DNA of 64,000 nt from an uncultured Acidobacteriia bacterium (GTDB taxonomy: Bacteria; Acidobacteriota; Terriglobia; Bryobacterales; Bryobacteraceae): the NCBI GenBank assembly GCA_903851195.1, contig CAINNJ010000004.1:806001-870000 (forward strand), given 5' to 3'. The translations under genes were made by a program, and so were the position numbers. The notes under the pieces are model-generated. The model did no database searches and was not told the origin of the DNA. It saw only the letters and a list, made by a program, of their open reading frames with translations. Below are positions 12,841-23,959 of the stretch, in pieces. The stretch's first letter is position 1. Every line of letters starts with the position of its first letter.

Positions 12841-15800
12841 ATGCAGTATTTGAGACTTGCCGCCCTTCTGGGCCTCGCTTCCCTGCCCCTGTTCGCCGGC
12901 GTCGACTTCCAGCGCGAAGTCCGTCCTTTACTCTCCGACAACTGCTTCCAGTGCCACGGGCCCGATGCCGGAACCCGCATGGCCGGTCTGCGCCTGGACC
13001 GGAAGGATTCGGCCTTCGAGACCCGCGCGCACGGCGCCGTGATCGTACCCGGCAAACCGGCCGAAAGCCTGCTGTTCCAGCGCATCAGCGCCACAGACGC
13101 GGCCCGGCGCATGCCGCCGGAGTCTTCGCACAAAAGCCTGACGCCCGCCCAGGTGGCGAAGCTGAAGACCTGGATTCAGGAAGGCGCGGAGTGGAAAGAA
13201 CAGTGGGTCTACAAGGCGCCCGTTGCCGTGCCGCCGCCGGCGGTGCGGAACGCGGCGTGGGTGAGAAGTCCAATTGACCGTTTTATTCTGGCCAAACTGG
13301 AATCGAAGGGCCTGGAACCCGCCGCGGCCGCCGACCGGCGGACTCTGATTCGCCGCGTGGCGCTCGATCTGACCGGTCTGCCGCCCACGCCCGCCGAACT
13401 GGATCTGTATCTGAAAGACCAGTCTGCCGCGGCCTATGAACACATGGTGGATCGCTATCTCGCCTCGCCGCACTATGGCGAGCAGCGCGCGCGTTACTGG
13501 CTGGACGTGGCGCGGTACGGCGACACGCATGGTATCCACGTCGATAATTATCGGGAGATCTGGCCGTATCGCGACTGGGTGATCCAGGCTTACAACCGCA
13601 ACGTTCCTTATGACCGCTTCGCCACCGAACAACTCGCGGGCGATCTGCTGCCCGGCGCGACGCTCGACCAGCGCATTGCCACGGGCTTCATCCGCTGCGG
13701 CGTGAGCACCAACGAGGCGGGCATCATCGAAGACGAGTACGCCGAAATCTATGCCAAAGATCGCGCGGAGACCGTCAGCGCGGCATTCATGGGCCTGACC
13801 GTAGGCTGCGCGACGTGTCACGATCACAAATTCGACCCGATCACACAGAAGGATTTCTATTCGCTCGGTGCGTTCTTCCGCAACACCACGCAGCGCGTGA
13901 TGGACGATAACGCGCCGGATCCCGCCCCCGTGGTGGTGGTGCCCAAACCGGAAGACCGCGCGGCGTGGACGAAAACGACCGCACGGCTGGCGGAGATCCG
14001 GACCGCCATGACGGAGACGTCCCAGGCTGCCTCGCCGGCCTTTGCGGAGTGGCTGAACAGCCGCGCCGTGGTGGTGGCCAAGTCGCCTCTGGAAGACAAG
14101 GCGGAGGTCTTCCACGCCGACCTGGCGGCGCTGGCGAAAGCCGGCACGAACCTGAAACTGGCGGAATCGAACGTACCCGATCATGCGGCGCTGTATTTCG
14201 TGAAGCCCGCCGGCGAGCAGAAACAGGACGGCATCGCGATTCCCGAAGCCCCGAAACTCGATGCGGAGAAGCCTTTCACCATCACCGCCGCCTTCTTCTT
14301 TCCGAAGGCCGAACAGGGCTACACGATCGCGGCCCACAACAATCCGAAGGACAAGAATCGCGGCTGGGTGATCGACGTGGGCGCGCGCGTGATCGGCGCA
14401 CGGCTCACGGGGGACGGCGGCAGGTCCATCGAGGTCCGCGCGGCGCACCTGCAGCAACTGCAGCACGGCACGTGGAATACGGTGACGGTGACTTACGACG
14501 GTTCACGGCACCAGTCCGGCCTGGGCCTGTTCCTCAATGGCCGCGCGATTCCCACGCAGGGTCGCGGCAACCAGAACGTGGATCTCACGGGCGATATCGG
14601 TACGGACGCGCCGCTGGTGCTGGGCCGGTCCCTGCCGGATGGCGCCATTTCCGATTTCCGCATCTTCAACCGGGTGGTGAGCGAGAGCGAAGTGAAACTG
14701 CTCAGCGACTGGCCCGCGATTGAAACGGCGCTGGCCACGGAATCCGGCAAGCTGACCGATGCTTCGCGGGGCGCGCTGCTGACGTGGTTCCTGCTGAATC
14801 AGCACCAGCCCTACCGGCTGCTCGCGAAAGAACAGAACGAGCTCAATCAGCAGGCCAAAGCGATCGCGCGCCGCGGCGCCACCTCGCTGGTGATGGAAGA
14901 GCGGACGGACAGCAAGCCCGTCGCATGGATCCTCTATCGCGGCGCTTATGACCAGCGGCGGCAGGAGGTGGAAGCGAATACGCCGTCGATTCTGCCGCCG
15001 ATGACTTCGACCATGCCGCGGAACCGGCTGGGGCTGGCGCAATGGCTCTTCACCGAAGACAATCCGCTGACGGCGCGCGTGGCTGTGAACCGGATGTGGC
15101 AGGAGATTTTCGGGACCGGCATCGTGAAGACCGCGGAAGATTTCGGCAGTCAGGGCGAGCTGCCCTCGCATCCCGAACTGCTCGACTGGCTGGCCGCCGA
15201 TTTCCGCGATCACGGCTGGGATCTGAAGCGGTTCTACAAGCAGGTTCTGCTGTCGGCCGCGTACCGTCAGGCCGCCGTCACCACCCCCGCGAAACTCGAC
15301 AAAGATCCGGACAATCGCCTGCTCAGCCGGGGCGTTCGCTTCCGCATGGATGGCGAACTGGTGCGCGACTACGCGCTGGCCGCGACCGGCTTGTTGTCGC
15401 CGGAAATCGGCGGCCCGAGCGTGCGCCCGTACCAGCCGGAAGGCGTCTGGGAGGCGGTCGCGATGGATGGCTCGAATACGCGCTACTACCGGCGCGACAA
15501 CGGCGAAAATCTCTACCGGCGCTCGCTCTATACCTTTTGGAAACGCAGCGCGCCGCCCGCCAGCATGGAGATCTTCAACGCTCCGACGCGCGAGACTTGC
15601 ACCGTGCGCCGCGAACGCACCGACACGCCCCTGCAGGCGCTGGTGCTGATGAACGATGTCCAGTTCGTGGAGGCTGCCCGGGAACTCGCTGGCCGCAGCA
15701 TGCAGGCGACGTTCGATTTCGACGGCCGTCTGGATTACGTAGCTTCGCGGTTGCTCTCCCGAACGCTGGCGCCGCGCGAGCGGGTCATCGCAAAGCAGTC

Positions 15801-15966
15801 TTTCGAACGTTACGAACGTTACTACGCCGCGCATGAAGACGATGCGCGCAAATTCCTGAACCAGGGCGAACACCGGCCGGACCCGGCGCTGAAGCAGTCC
15901 GAGTACGCCGCGCTCACCATGCTCACGAGTGAGTTTCTGAATCTCGACGAGGTGCTGAACAAATGA
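12841..15966 (+). CDS. PSD1/planctomycete-cytochrome (DUF1549-DUF1553) protein
   Basis: 1041-aa secreted protein. Signal peptide ([17 protein letters not shown]), then a cytochrome-like PSCyt1 domain with CFQCH (Cys35, Cys38, His39), PSCyt2/DUF1549 (about 120-330) containing a second haem motif CATCH (Cys323-His327), a LamG/concanavalin-like insert (about 470-625), and PSD1/DUF1553 (about 715-990). The biochemical role of these proteins is not settled; they are abundant in planctomycetes and Solibacter relatives and often pair with DUF1501 proteins. The stop overlaps the DUF1501 start (ATGA), so the two are surely one transcript. A GGAGGG lies 16 bases before the ATG, farther than usual. Confidence 0.93.
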   Translation: MQYLRLAALLGLASLPLFAGVDFQREVRPLLSDNCFQCHGPDAGTRMAGLRLDRKDSAFETRAHGAVIVPGKPAESLLFQRISATDAARRMPPESSHKSLTPAQVAKLKTWIQEGAEWKEQWVYKAPVAVPPPAVRNAAWVRSPIDRFILAKLESKGLEPAAAADRRTLIRRVALDLTGLPPTPAELDLYLKDQSAAAYEHMVDRYLASPHYGEQRARYWLDVARYGDTHGIHVDNYREIWPYRDWVIQAYNRNVPYDRFATEQLAGDLLPGATLDQRIATGFIRCGVSTNEAGIIEDEYAEIYAKDRAETVSAAFMGLTVGCATCHDHKFDPITQKDFYSLGAFFRNTTQRVMDDNAPDPAPVVVVPKPEDRAAWTKTTARLAEIRTAMTETSQAASPAFAEWLNSRAVVVAKSPLEDKAEVFHADLAALAKAGTNLKLAESNVPDHAALYFVKPAGEQKQDGIAIPEAPKLDAEKPFTITAAFFFPKAEQGYTIAAHNNPKDKNRGWVIDVGARVIGARLTGDGGRSIEVRAAHLQQLQHGTWNTVTVTYDGSRHQSGLGLFLNGRAIPTQGRGNQNVDLTGDIGTDAPLVLGRSLPDGAISDFRIFNRVVSESEVKLLSDWPAIETALATESGKLTDASRGALLTWFLLNQHQPYRLLAKEQNELNQQAKAIARRGATSLVMEERTDSKPVAWILYRGAYDQRRQEVEANTPSILPPMTSTMPRNRLGLAQWLFTEDNPLTARVAVNRMWQEIFGTGIVKTAEDFGSQGELPSHPELLDWLAADFRDHGWDLKRFYKQVLLSAAYRQAAVTTPAKLDKDPDNRLLSRGVRFRMDGELVRDYALAATGLLSPEIGGPSVRPYQPEGVWEAVAMDGSNTRYYRRDNGENLYRRSLYTFWKRSAPPASMEIFNAPTRETCTVRRERTDTPLQALVLMNDVQFVEAARELAGRSMQATFDFDGRLDYVASRLLSRTLAPRERVIAKQSFERYERYYAAHEDDARKFLNQGEHRPDPALKQSEYAALTMLTSEFLNLDEVLNK

Positions 15967-17510
15967 ATCCTTTGAAGCCGGATCAGGAAGGCCACTACGG
16001 CCCGCTGGCTCTGGAACTCGACCGGCGCGCGCGTGCGGCGTTCGCGCCCGGCGCGCATCCGATTGACGGCATCGCGCGGTCCATGGCGGAGCGGGAGACG
16101 CGGCGCCGGTTCTTCGCACGGGGCGCCCAGGGGATCGGCGCGCTGGCTTTGGCATCCCTGCTGGGCGACAAGGCCGAGGCCGCCGCCCTCCCGGGTCTGC
16201 CGCACTTCGCCCCAAAAGCGAAGCGCTGCATTTACCTGCATCTGGTAGGCGCGCCGCCACAGATGGAAACCTTCGACTACAAGCCGAAGATGAAGGACAT
16301 GTTCGATAAGGACCTGCCCGATTCCATCCGGCAAGGCCAGCGCCTCACCACCATGACCAGCGGGCAGACCCGCTTCCCGATCGCGCCCTCTGTCTTCAAT
16401 TTCTCGCAGCACGGCAAATCCGGCGCGTGGGTCTCCGAACTGCTGCCGTACACGGCGCGCATGGTGGACGATATCTCGATCATCCGCTCCATGCATACCG
16501 AAGCGATCAACCATGAACCGGCCATCACGTTCGTGCAGACCGGATTTATGATCGCGGGCCGGCCGTGTATCGGTTCCTGGCTGAGTTATGGGCTCGGCAG
16601 CATGAATGAAAACCTGCCCTCCTTCGTGGTGCTGCAGGCAAAGCATTATCATCCGAAAGCGAACGTGCAGGCGATCTCCGCGCGCCTCTGGAGCGCCGGG
16701 TTCCTCTCCGGCAAGTACTCCGGCGTGGGCCTGCGCAGTTCGGGCGACCCGGTACTGTTCATCAACAATCCCGATGGCGTCCCCGCGGAGGTTCGCCGCA
16801 CCATGCTCGACGGGCTTTCCGGGCTCAATCAGATGACGTACGACAAGCTGGGCGATCCGGAGACGAAGACGCGTATCGCGCAGTATGAGATGGCGTTCCG
16901 GATGCAGTCCTCCGTGCCGGAACTGACGGATCTTTCGAAGGAACCGGCCTCCACCTGGGAAATGTACGGGGCGGATGCCAAAGACAAACCCGGCTCCTTC
17001 GCGAATACCTGCGTGATGGCGCGGCGGCTGGCCGAACGGGGCGTGCGCTTCGTGCAGGTTTATCATCGCGGCTGGGACGTCCACGGCAATCTTCCCGAAG
17101 TGCTGCCGGCGCAGTGTAAAGAAGTGGATCAGCCGGTCTGGGCGCTGATTCAGGATCTCAAGCAACGCGGCATGCTGGACGACACGCTGGTCATCTTCGC
17201 CGGGGAGTTCGGACGCACCATCTACTCCCAGGGCAAGCTCACGCCCACCGACTACGGCCGCGATCACCATCCGCGCTGCTACAGCCTCTGGATGGCGGGC
17301 GGCGGCATCAAAGGCGGCGTGGTGCACGGCGAGACCGACGAGTTCAGCTACAACATCACGCAGGATCCCGTGCACGTGCGCGACTTCCAGGCCACCATCC
17401 TGCACCAGTTCGGCATCGATCACGAGAAGTTTTCCTACAACTACCAGGGGCTGAACGTGCGGTTGACCGGCGTGGAAAAAGCCGAGCCGGTGAAGGCGAT
17501 TATCGCCTGA
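15963..17510 (+). CDS. DUF1501 protein with Tat signal
   Basis: 515 aa. The N-terminus is unusual in having about 45 residues before a twin-arginine motif (TRRRFFARG) and hydrophobic stretch ([11 protein letters not shown]), indicating export in folded form. The body is a DUF1501 domain, distantly related to the alkaline phosphatase/sulfatase fold (seen here: [45 protein letters not shown]). It shares four bases with the PSD1 gene. By family context the two may act together on an extracellular polymer, but the substrate is unknown. The 29-bp space after it separates it from a convergent gene. Confidence 0.92.
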   Translation: MNPLKPDQEGHYGPLALELDRRARAAFAPGAHPIDGIARSMAERETRRRFFARGAQGIGALALASLLGDKAEAAALPGLPHFAPKAKRCIYLHLVGAPPQMETFDYKPKMKDMFDKDLPDSIRQGQRLTTMTSGQTRFPIAPSVFNFSQHGKSGAWVSELLPYTARMVDDISIIRSMHTEAINHEPAITFVQTGFMIAGRPCIGSWLSYGLGSMNENLPSFVVLQAKHYHPKANVQAISARLWSAGFLSGKYSGVGLRSSGDPVLFINNPDGVPAEVRRTMLDGLSGLNQMTYDKLGDPETKTRIAQYEMAFRMQSSVPELTDLSKEPASTWEMYGADAKDKPGSFANTCVMARRLAERGVRFVQVYHRGWDVHGNLPEVLPAQCKEVDQPVWALIQDLKQRGMLDDTLVIFAGEFGRTIYSQGKLTPTDYGRDHHPRCYSLWMAGGGIKGGVVHGETDEFSYNITQDPVHVRDFQATILHQFGIDHEKFSYNYQGLNVRLTGVEKAEPVKAIIA

Positions 17511-17539
17511 TTCAGAGCGCCTGATCTACAACACTTGGT

Positions 17540-18976
17540 TTACAACACGGGCGGCCCGGTGCGCACCGGCGGTTTGTAGCCCTTCGACGCGTCGTCCAGA
17601 ATCAGCACCCAGTCGCTGCCGAAGCCTTCGGAAGGCGCGATGAAATCGTGCGTTCCCGTATTGGCGATCTCGCCCGCTTCGGCGGTATCGCCGCTGCGGG
17701 GATTGAACCACCAGCAGCGCAACCGGTCGCCGGAGATTTTCCCCAGATTGACCGTGAACGGCCGCCCCTGCGCGTCATAGATGAACACGTAGCCATCGCC
17801 GCGGGTGGCCGCGATGTGGTCCGAGCCCTGCAGTTCGTCGGCGATCAGCGACTGATCGGGCACGCGCGACAGCACCGGCCGCGATTCCATCAACTCCCGC
17901 ACGAAGCGCATCTGGTTGGCTGCAGGACGATGAACGGCCGACTGCCAGTTCATCAGCGGTCCGTTCACCGGCTTCAGCCCGGGCACGAAGAACTGCCAGA
18001 CCGCATGGTTCCCGTACGTCTCGCCGATGGAACCGGAAAACAGGTCCCAGTAAATTCGCTGACGAACATGCGCGTCGAGACTGTAGCCATTCTGTTTCGC
18101 GCGGAAGGCGAGCGGATGGTCTTCGTACAGCGGTTCGGCGTCGATCACCGGTTTGGGCGGGTTGAGAGCGTAGTCGGCGGCGATCTTCTTCCACGGCTGC
18201 ACGGTTTCCGCCAGGCCGTGCCCGGTCTGCTGCATGTTCATATCGAGCCAGGCGTCGTTATGGAACCACGTGGAGGACGTGGCGGCGCCGTTCGGGTGGT
18301 AGCTCATCAGCACGGCGCTGTAATCCTCCTTGCCGGAAACGCCGATCGCGATGCCTTTGGCCATGGCGCGCCAGATGTCTTCCACGCCGGCGGCGCTGCG
18401 GTCGCCGCCGAGAATCCAGATGATGCCCTTCCTGCCGTAGCGCTTGCCGAGGAACTCGCCGTATGTCTGCGCGTTCTGCACCGTGAAGATCGGCTCATCG
18501 TTCGAGCCCGGACGCGGGGTTTTGAAGACCCAACTGGCCCAGGTCGGCAGCAGGCCGACGTACATACCGTTGCGATTCGCCTCGTCGATGACGTAGTCGA
18601 CGTGGTCCCAGTAGTCGTAGGAGGCGGGGTTCGCGGGGTCGGCGCCCGGCGTGACGGCGGGCTTTGCGGGATCCTTGCCGATCAGCGGCAGCTTCCCATA
18701 AGCGTTCGGCTCGGTCAACCCGTCGAACTCGGCCAGCGCCACGATCTGCGCGACGGTAAAGCCCTGTTGCGCGCGCAAGCGAAAGTACGCGGCGGCGTCC
18801 TGCCGGTTCAGGCGGTGAAACAGTTCCCAGGCGGTATCGGCGAGATAAAAGAACGGCTGTCCGTCGGCACGAACGAGGAAACGGTGGTTATCGCTGACCC
18901 GCAGCGCGGGAAGCCGCGGCGGCGGGGCCGCAACTGCCATACAGGCAAGAACAGGAAGAAGCGCCAAGGCTCTCAT
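17540..18976 (-). CDS. DUF4038/GH140-like glycosidase with collagen-binding-like tail
   Basis: 478-aa secreted protein with a signal peptide (LALLPVLACMAVAAP). The catalytic part matches the apiosidase-like DUF4038 family: FLVRADGQPFFYLADTAWEL at the start of the barrel, DHVDYVIDEANRNGMYVGLL, and IIWILGGDRS, where GH140 enzymes carry acidic catalytic residues. The C-terminal 90 residues resemble the putative collagen-binding domain that usually follows. Relatives release apiose from pectin side chains; here the substrate is inferred only from family. It is divergent from larC (62 bp between starts) and convergent with DUF1501. Confidence 0.87.
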   Translation of the reverse strand: MRALALLPVLACMAVAAPPPRLPALRVSDNHRFLVRADGQPFFYLADTAWELFHRLNRQDAAAYFRLRAQQGFTVAQIVALAEFDGLTEPNAYGKLPLIGKDPAKPAVTPGADPANPASYDYWDHVDYVIDEANRNGMYVGLLPTWASWVFKTPRPGSNDEPIFTVQNAQTYGEFLGKRYGRKGIIWILGGDRSAAGVEDIWRAMAKGIAIGVSGKEDYSAVLMSYHPNGAATSSTWFHNDAWLDMNMQQTGHGLAETVQPWKKIAADYALNPPKPVIDAEPLYEDHPLAFRAKQNGYSLDAHVRQRIYWDLFSGSIGETYGNHAVWQFFVPGLKPVNGPLMNWQSAVHRPAANQMRFVRELMESRPVLSRVPDQSLIADELQGSDHIAATRGDGYVFIYDAQGRPFTVNLGKISGDRLRCWWFNPRSGDTAEAGEIANTGTHDFIAPSEGFGSDWVLILDDASKGYKPPVRTGPPVL

Positions 18977-19038
18977 ACAACATTCGAGGCTACTACAAAT
19001 TCAACCGCCACCACCCGATCCCCTAAACTGAAATTACC

Positions 19039-20187
19039 GTGATTTGTTATATCGACGCATTCTCCGGCCTTGCCGGGGACATGCTTACCGGCGCGTTCGC
19101 CGACGCAGGCGCCGACCGTGAAGAGATCTCCCGCGCCCTCGCTTCGCTGGCGACGGGAGGCAGCATCACCTGGGACCGCGTGCAGCGGCGCGGCATGGCC
19201 GCCACCAAGTTCCGCGTTTCCGTGGACGAGCCGCAAAGGCTCCGTCACCTGAGCGGAATTCTGAAGATGATTCAGGCCGCGGACCTGCCCGACGCCGTCA
19301 AAGCTTCGAGCGAACGGGTGTTCCGTGTGCTGGCGGAAGCCGAGGCGTCGGTTCACGGCGTCGGTATCGAACGCGTGCATTTCCACGAAGTCGGCGCGGT
19401 GGATTCGATCTTCGACATCGTGGGCTCCTGCCTTGCCGTGCATCTGCTGGGGATCCACCGGATCGTCTGCTCGCCCGTGAATGTGGGCAGCGGCACGGCG
19501 AATACCGAGCATGGCGCGCTGCCGGTGCCCACGCCCGCCACCGCGCTGCTGCTGCGCGACAAACCGATCTATTCCCGCGGCCCGGCTCTCGAACTCACCA
19601 CGCCCACCGGCGCGGCGTTCGTCGCGGCACTCGCCGAAAGTTTCGGCGCCATGCCGCCGCTGCGCATCCGTTCCATCGGCTACGGCGCGGGCGACCATGA
19701 TTTCAAGCAGCACGCCAACATCGTCCGCGTGATGGTGGGCGAGCCATCGGGCGCGCCGGAAAGCACCACCGTTTCCGTCATCGAAGCGAATATCGATGAC
19801 GCGTCGCCGCAGGTCATCGCCTATGCGACGGAACGTCTGCTGGAAGCGGGCGCGCTGGACGTGACCGTACTGGCGGCGCAGATGAAGAAGTGCCGGCCCG
19901 GGGTGATCCTGCAGGTGCTGGCCGCACCGGAGAAGCGCGAGGAACTCATCGCGCTCATTTTCCGGGAGACCACCACGCTGGGCGTGCGGTTTTACGCGGC
20001 GGAGCGGCGCGTGCAGCCGCGCGAGTGGATCGAGGTCACCACGAAATACGGTCCGGTGCGCATCAAGGCCGGCGCGGACGGCTTCGCGCCCGAATTCGAA
20101 GATGCGCGACACGTCGCCACAGCCTCCGGCGTCGCCCTGAAACAGGTTCTCGCGGAAGCCGCTTACGAATATCTGAAAACAAGATGA
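19039..20187 (+). CDS. larC: Nickel-pincer cofactor biosynthesis protein LarC
   Basis: 382 aa; LarC inserts nickel into the thiolated pyridinium cofactor of lactate racemase, using CTP. The signature start YIDAFSGLAGDMLTGA and the segments HFHEVGAVDSIFDIVGS, TPTGAAF and NIDDASPQ are family hallmarks. Unlike Lactobacillus larC1/C2 there is no frameshift: one continuous frame covers both halves. The start is GTG 19039 with a poor ribosome site. It overlaps metG by four bases (ATGA) and heads a five-gene run. No larA, larB or larE is in this window, so the client enzyme is elsewhere or the protein serves another nickel enzyme. Confidence 0.92.
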   Translation: MICYIDAFSGLAGDMLTGAFADAGADREEISRALASLATGGSITWDRVQRRGMAATKFRVSVDEPQRLRHLSGILKMIQAADLPDAVKASSERVFRVLAEAEASVHGVGIERVHFHEVGAVDSIFDIVGSCLAVHLLGIHRIVCSPVNVGSGTANTEHGALPVPTPATALLLRDKPIYSRGPALELTTPTGAAFVAALAESFGAMPPLRIRSIGYGAGDHDFKQHANIVRVMVGEPSGAPESTTVSVIEANIDDASPQVIAYATERLLEAGALDVTVLAAQMKKCRPGVILQVLAAPEKREELIALIFRETTTLGVRFYAAERRVQPREWIEVTTKYGPVRIKAGADGFAPEFEDARHVATASGVALKQVLAEAAYEYLKTR

Positions 20188-22145
20188 AATATTATTTAAC
20201 GACGCCGATTTATTACGTCAACGCAGCGCCTCACATCGGCCATACCTATTCGACGCTGGCGGCCGACACGATCAAGCGCCTGAAGCGCATGCAGGGCTAT
20301 GAGGCGGTGCTGACCACCGGCACCGACGAACACGGGCAGAAGGTGGAGCGGTCCGCTCTGGCCATGGGACGCACGCCTGAAGAGTTCACGACAATCGTGT
20401 CGAACGAGTACCGCGCGCTGTGGGACCGCATCGGCATTCAGTACGACCATTTCATCCGCACCACCGAACCGCGCCATCACCGGACGGTGCGCTGGCTCTT
20501 CGAGCGGTGTCTCGAAAAGGGCTATGTATACAAGGGCAGCTACACCGGCCAGTACTGCGTGTCCGACGAGTTTTACGTCAACGAAGCGCAGCCGGGCGAC
20601 AACTGCCCCACCTGCGGGCGGCCCACGGAAACCGTCACGGAAGAAAACTACTTCTTCCGGCTCTCGGCGTTTGCCGACCGCCTGCTGCAGCATTACGAAG
20701 ATCATCCGGAGTTCATTCAGCCCGAATCCCGCCGCAATGAAGTGCTGAGTTTCGTGCGCGGCGGTCTGCAGGACCTTTCCATCAGCCGGACCACCATCAA
20801 GTGGGGCATTCCGCTCACCGGCGATCATGTCGCGTACGTCTGGTTCGACGCGCTCACCAACTACATCAGCGCGCTCGAACAGGGCGCCGAAGATCCGCTG
20901 TGGCCGGCGGACCTGCACCTCGTCGGCAAAGAAATTCTGCGCTTTCACGCGGTCTTCTGGCCCGCGTTCCTGATGGCGGCCGAACTGCCGCTGCCGAAAA
21001 AGATCTTCGCGCACGGTCTGCTGATTTTCCAGAACGAGAAGATGAGCAAGTCGCGCGGTAACATCGTGCGCACGGATCCGATCCGCGAAGTGCTCGGCAT
21101 CGAGGGTCTGCGCTATTTCCTCTTCCGTGAGATCGTCTTCGGGCAGGACGGAGCTTTCAGTTACGACGCTCTGGTGGGCCGCTACAACTCGGAACTGGCG
21201 AACGGTCTGGGCAATCTGGCCAGCCGCACGCTGACCATGATCAAACAGTATCGGGACGGCGTGATTCCGACGCCTTCGGCCGCCACCGCCACCACGCCTC
21301 TGGCGGAAGCCGCGCGCCTCGCCATCGACCATACGACCCGCGCCTTCGATGCGTTTGAGTTTTCGCGCGGCCTCGAAGCGATCTGGACCATGCTCTCGGC
21401 CGCGGACAAATTCATCGTGGAGCAGTCGCCCTGGAAGCTCGCGAAGGCCGAAGGTGCTGAAGCGAAGCAGCAACTCGACGACGCGCTCTACTGTTCGGCG
21501 GAAATTCTGCGCATCGCGGTGGCGCTGTTGCATCCCATCATGCCGGAATCGACCGCGAAGATCTGGGAACAGATCGGCATGACGTCCGCGCTGGACCAGT
21601 TCAAACTGGCCTCGCTCGACTGGGGTCAGCTCACGCCGGAACAGCCGATCGGCCAGATCGCTCCGGTTTTCCCCCGAATCGACGCGAAGAGCGCGATCGA
21701 CCGGATGCGGGAACTCGAAGAGATCGAAACCGCGCGACAGGCGAAACTGCTGGGCAAAGAAGTGCCCGCGCCCGCGAAAGAGACGGTGATTGAGGGAATA
21801 GTCGCCCCGCCTTCGCCGAAGATCGAAGTGGACGATTTCTTCAAAGTCGACCTGCGCGTCGGGCTGGTGCTCTCGGCCGAACCCGTCAAGGGCGCCGACA
21901 AACTGCTCCACATGAAGATCGATATCGGCGAACCGGAGCCCCGCACCATCGTGGCCGGCATCGCGCTGGCGTACAAGCCGGAGCAGATGGTAGGTCGCAA
22001 AGTGGTAATCGTGGCGAATCTGCAGCCGCGGAAACTGCGCGGCATCGAATCGAATGGCATGATCGTGGCCGGATCGCTCGAAGGCGGCAAGCCGGTTCTG
22101 GCCGGCTTCCTCGAAGACGTGCCCGTCGGCGCGCGCCTGAAATAG
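20184..22145 (+). CDS. metG: Methionyl-tRNA synthetase
   Basis: 653 aa, charges tRNA-Met. It contains the class I HIGH motif (HIGHT, residues 14-18) and KMSKS (286-290). The zinc knuckle region carries the cysteines YCVSDE and CPTCGRP. The C-terminal 110 residues form an EMAPII/Arc1p-type tRNA-binding domain (VDDFFKVDLRVGLVLSAE). The longer open frame starts inside larC; ATG 20184 is chosen because it gives the family N-terminus (YYLTTPIYYVNAAPHIGHTY) and overlaps the larC stop by four bases. A 13-base gap leads to tatD, an arrangement common in bacteria. Confidence 0.97.
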   Translation: MKYYLTTPIYYVNAAPHIGHTYSTLAADTIKRLKRMQGYEAVLTTGTDEHGQKVERSALAMGRTPEEFTTIVSNEYRALWDRIGIQYDHFIRTTEPRHHRTVRWLFERCLEKGYVYKGSYTGQYCVSDEFYVNEAQPGDNCPTCGRPTETVTEENYFFRLSAFADRLLQHYEDHPEFIQPESRRNEVLSFVRGGLQDLSISRTTIKWGIPLTGDHVAYVWFDALTNYISALEQGAEDPLWPADLHLVGKEILRFHAVFWPAFLMAAELPLPKKIFAHGLLIFQNEKMSKSRGNIVRTDPIREVLGIEGLRYFLFREIVFGQDGAFSYDALVGRYNSELANGLGNLASRTLTMIKQYRDGVIPTPSAATATTPLAEAARLAIDHTTRAFDAFEFSRGLEAIWTMLSAADKFIVEQSPWKLAKAEGAEAKQQLDDALYCSAEILRIAVALLHPIMPESTAKIWEQIGMTSALDQFKLASLDWGQLTPEQPIGQIAPVFPRIDAKSAIDRMRELEEIETARQAKLLGKEVPAPAKETVIEGIVAPPSPKIEVDDFFKVDLRVGLVLSAEPVKGADKLLHMKIDIGEPEPRTIVAGIALAYKPEQMVGRKVVIVANLQPRKLRGIESNGMIVAGSLEGGKPVLAGFLEDVPVGARLK

Positions 22146-22158
22146 CGCCTGAAGATAG

Positions 22159-22968
22159 ATGGAAATCGTCGATTCGCACTGTCATCTGGACGGCGAGAAG
22201 TTCGCGGGTGACCTGGACGCGGTGCTGGAACGGGCCGCCCGCGCCGGGGTCACCCGCATTCTCTGCATCGGCACCGGCGACGGCCCGCCGCAACTCGACT
22301 GCGCCATTCGCCTCGCCGAGCGCTATGAGCAGATCAGCGCGACGGTGGGGGTGCATCCCCATGAAGCGGCCAAAGTGACGCCCCAAACAATCGACCATCT
22401 TCGCGAGTTGGGGCGGCATCCTAAGGTTGTGGCTTTCGGGGAGATCGGTCTGGATTACCACTATGACTTCTCGCCGCGCGACGTGCAGCGGGAGGTCTTC
22501 CTGGCGCAACTGGATCTGGCGAAAGAGCTGGATCTGCCCATCACGATTCACACCCGGGAAGCCTGGGAGGACACGTTGTCGATACTTCGCGATCGGTGGC
22601 AGGGACCCGGCATTTTCCACTGCTTTACGGGGGACGCCGCGCAGGCCGAAGAAGCGCTCGCGTTGGGATATCACCTGGCATTCGGCGGCGTTTTGACCTT
22701 CCGAACCGCGGAGAACGTCCGCGAAGCCGCGCGCATCGTCCCGGACGACCGGCTGCTGGTCGAGACCGACGCGCCCTATCTCGCTCCCCTGCCCTGGCGC
22801 GGAAAACGCAATGAGCCGTCGTTCCTGGCGGAGACCGTTCGACGCCTGGCCGAGGTAAGGCAGACGACTCCCGAACACATCGCGGCGGTGACGACTGCAA
22901 ACTTCGAACAACTGTGTTTGCGCCCACGAAACACGACCCGTTACACTGGGGTTTCCGATGGCAATTGA
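22159..22968 (+). CDS. tatD: TatD family metal-dependent hydrolase
   Basis: 269 aa TIM-barrel DNase/hydrolase. Metal ligands of the family are visible: DSHCHLD near the N-terminus (His7, His9), GEIGLDYHYD (Glu), TIHTREAW (His), HCFTGD (His) and ETDAPYLAP (Asp). Relatives are 3'-5' exonucleases acting in DNA repair or turnover. It follows metG by 13 bases and overlaps the prenyl synthase by 11 bases, so it sits inside an operon. Confidence 0.94.
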   Translation: MEIVDSHCHLDGEKFAGDLDAVLERAARAGVTRILCIGTGDGPPQLDCAIRLAERYEQISATVGVHPHEAAKVTPQTIDHLRELGRHPKVVAFGEIGLDYHYDFSPRDVQREVFLAQLDLAKELDLPITIHTREAWEDTLSILRDRWQGPGIFHCFTGDAAQAEEALALGYHLAFGGVLTFRTAENVREAARIVPDDRLLVETDAPYLAPLPWRGKRNEPSFLAETVRRLAEVRQTTPEHIAAVTTANFEQLCLRPRNTTRYTGVSDGN

Positions 22969-23959
22969 GCGAGCAGGCCAGATTCTTACGGCCGCCGAGA
23001 TCTTCGATCTCGTGCGCGAGGATTTACAGCGCGTCGAGAAGGCGATCGATGTCGAAGCCGTCGCGTCCGTAGAGACCGTCACCACCATCGGCAAGTACCT
23101 CCAGCAAAGCGGGGGTAAGCGTCTCCGTCCCGCGCTGCTGCTGCTCTGCGCGCGTTTCGCGGGCGGCGGCGGCAAGACCGTGATCCAGTTGGGCGCGGTG
23201 GTGGAAATGCTGCATGCCGCGACCCTGGTGCATGACGACGTGATCGACGTGGCGCAGACGCGCCGCGGTCGTCCTTCCGCGAACGTGCAGTGGGGCAACC
23301 ACACCTGCGTGCTCGCCGGGGACTGGCTGTACATGCAGGCCTTCCAGGTGGCGCTGCGGGAGCGGAACTTCCATGTGCTCGATCTGCTGATCGGGCTCAC
23401 GCAGATGATGGTGGAAGGCGAACTGATCCAGCTGGACCGGATCGGGCGCATCGGCATCACCGAAGCGGACTGCATGGAACTGGTGGACCGCAAGACGGCC
23501 TGCCTGTTTTCCGCCTGCGCGAAACTGGGCGCGGTAGCGGCGGGCGCCGACACCATCATGGAAGAGAAACTGGGCGAGTTCGCCTGGAATCTCGGCATGG
23601 CGTTCCAGTTGATCGACGACATGCTGGATTTCACGTCACGCGAATCCACGCTGGGGAAACCGGTCGGCGGCGATTTGAAAGAAGGCAAGGTCACGCTTCC
23701 CCTCGTCTATGCACTCGAAACCGCCACTCCGGCCGAGCGCCGGCCGGTGGAAGCGGTGCTCGAAGAGCGGAACTACAACACCTGGCCGTTCGCCGATATC
23801 CTCGCGATGGTGGAGCGGCACGGCGGCATTCAGCGCACCCGGGAACGCGCGCAGCAGTTCACCGACCGCGCCCGCCAAATCGTGGCGGAGTTCCCCGACA
23901 ATCCCTACCAGCGGGCGCTGTTCACCCTCACCGATCTGGTGACCGAGCGCGACAGATGA
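22958..23959 (+). CDS. Polyprenyl diphosphate synthase (long chain, trans type)
   Basis: 333 aa; condenses isopentenyl diphosphate into a long prenyl chain, probably the quinone side chain. Both aspartate-rich motifs are present: DDVID at 93-97 and DDMLD at 220-224, with GGKRLRPAL and HAATLVHDDV around the first. The chain-length residues cannot be judged reliably by eye, so octaprenyl, nonaprenyl and other products are all possible. It overlaps tatD by 11 bases and the PhyH gene by four (ATGA). Confidence 0.93.
   Translation: MAIERAGQILTAAEIFDLVREDLQRVEKAIDVEAVASVETVTTIGKYLQQSGGKRLRPALLLLCARFAGGGGKTVIQLGAVVEMLHAATLVHDDVIDVAQTRRGRPSANVQWGNHTCVLAGDWLYMQAFQVALRERNFHVLDLLIGLTQMMVEGELIQLDRIGRIGITEADCMELVDRKTACLFSACAKLGAVAAGADTIMEEKLGEFAWNLGMAFQLIDDMLDFTSRESTLGKPVGGDLKEGKVTLPLVYALETATPAERRPVEAVLEERNYNTWPFADILAMVERHGGIQRTRERAQQFTDRARQIVAEFPDNPYQRALFTLTDLVTERDR

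Noticed and set aside
12928-16260. Long minus-strand frames opposite the PSD1/DUF1501 genes
   Set aside because: Antisense to two clearly recognised genes; no domain or start signal.
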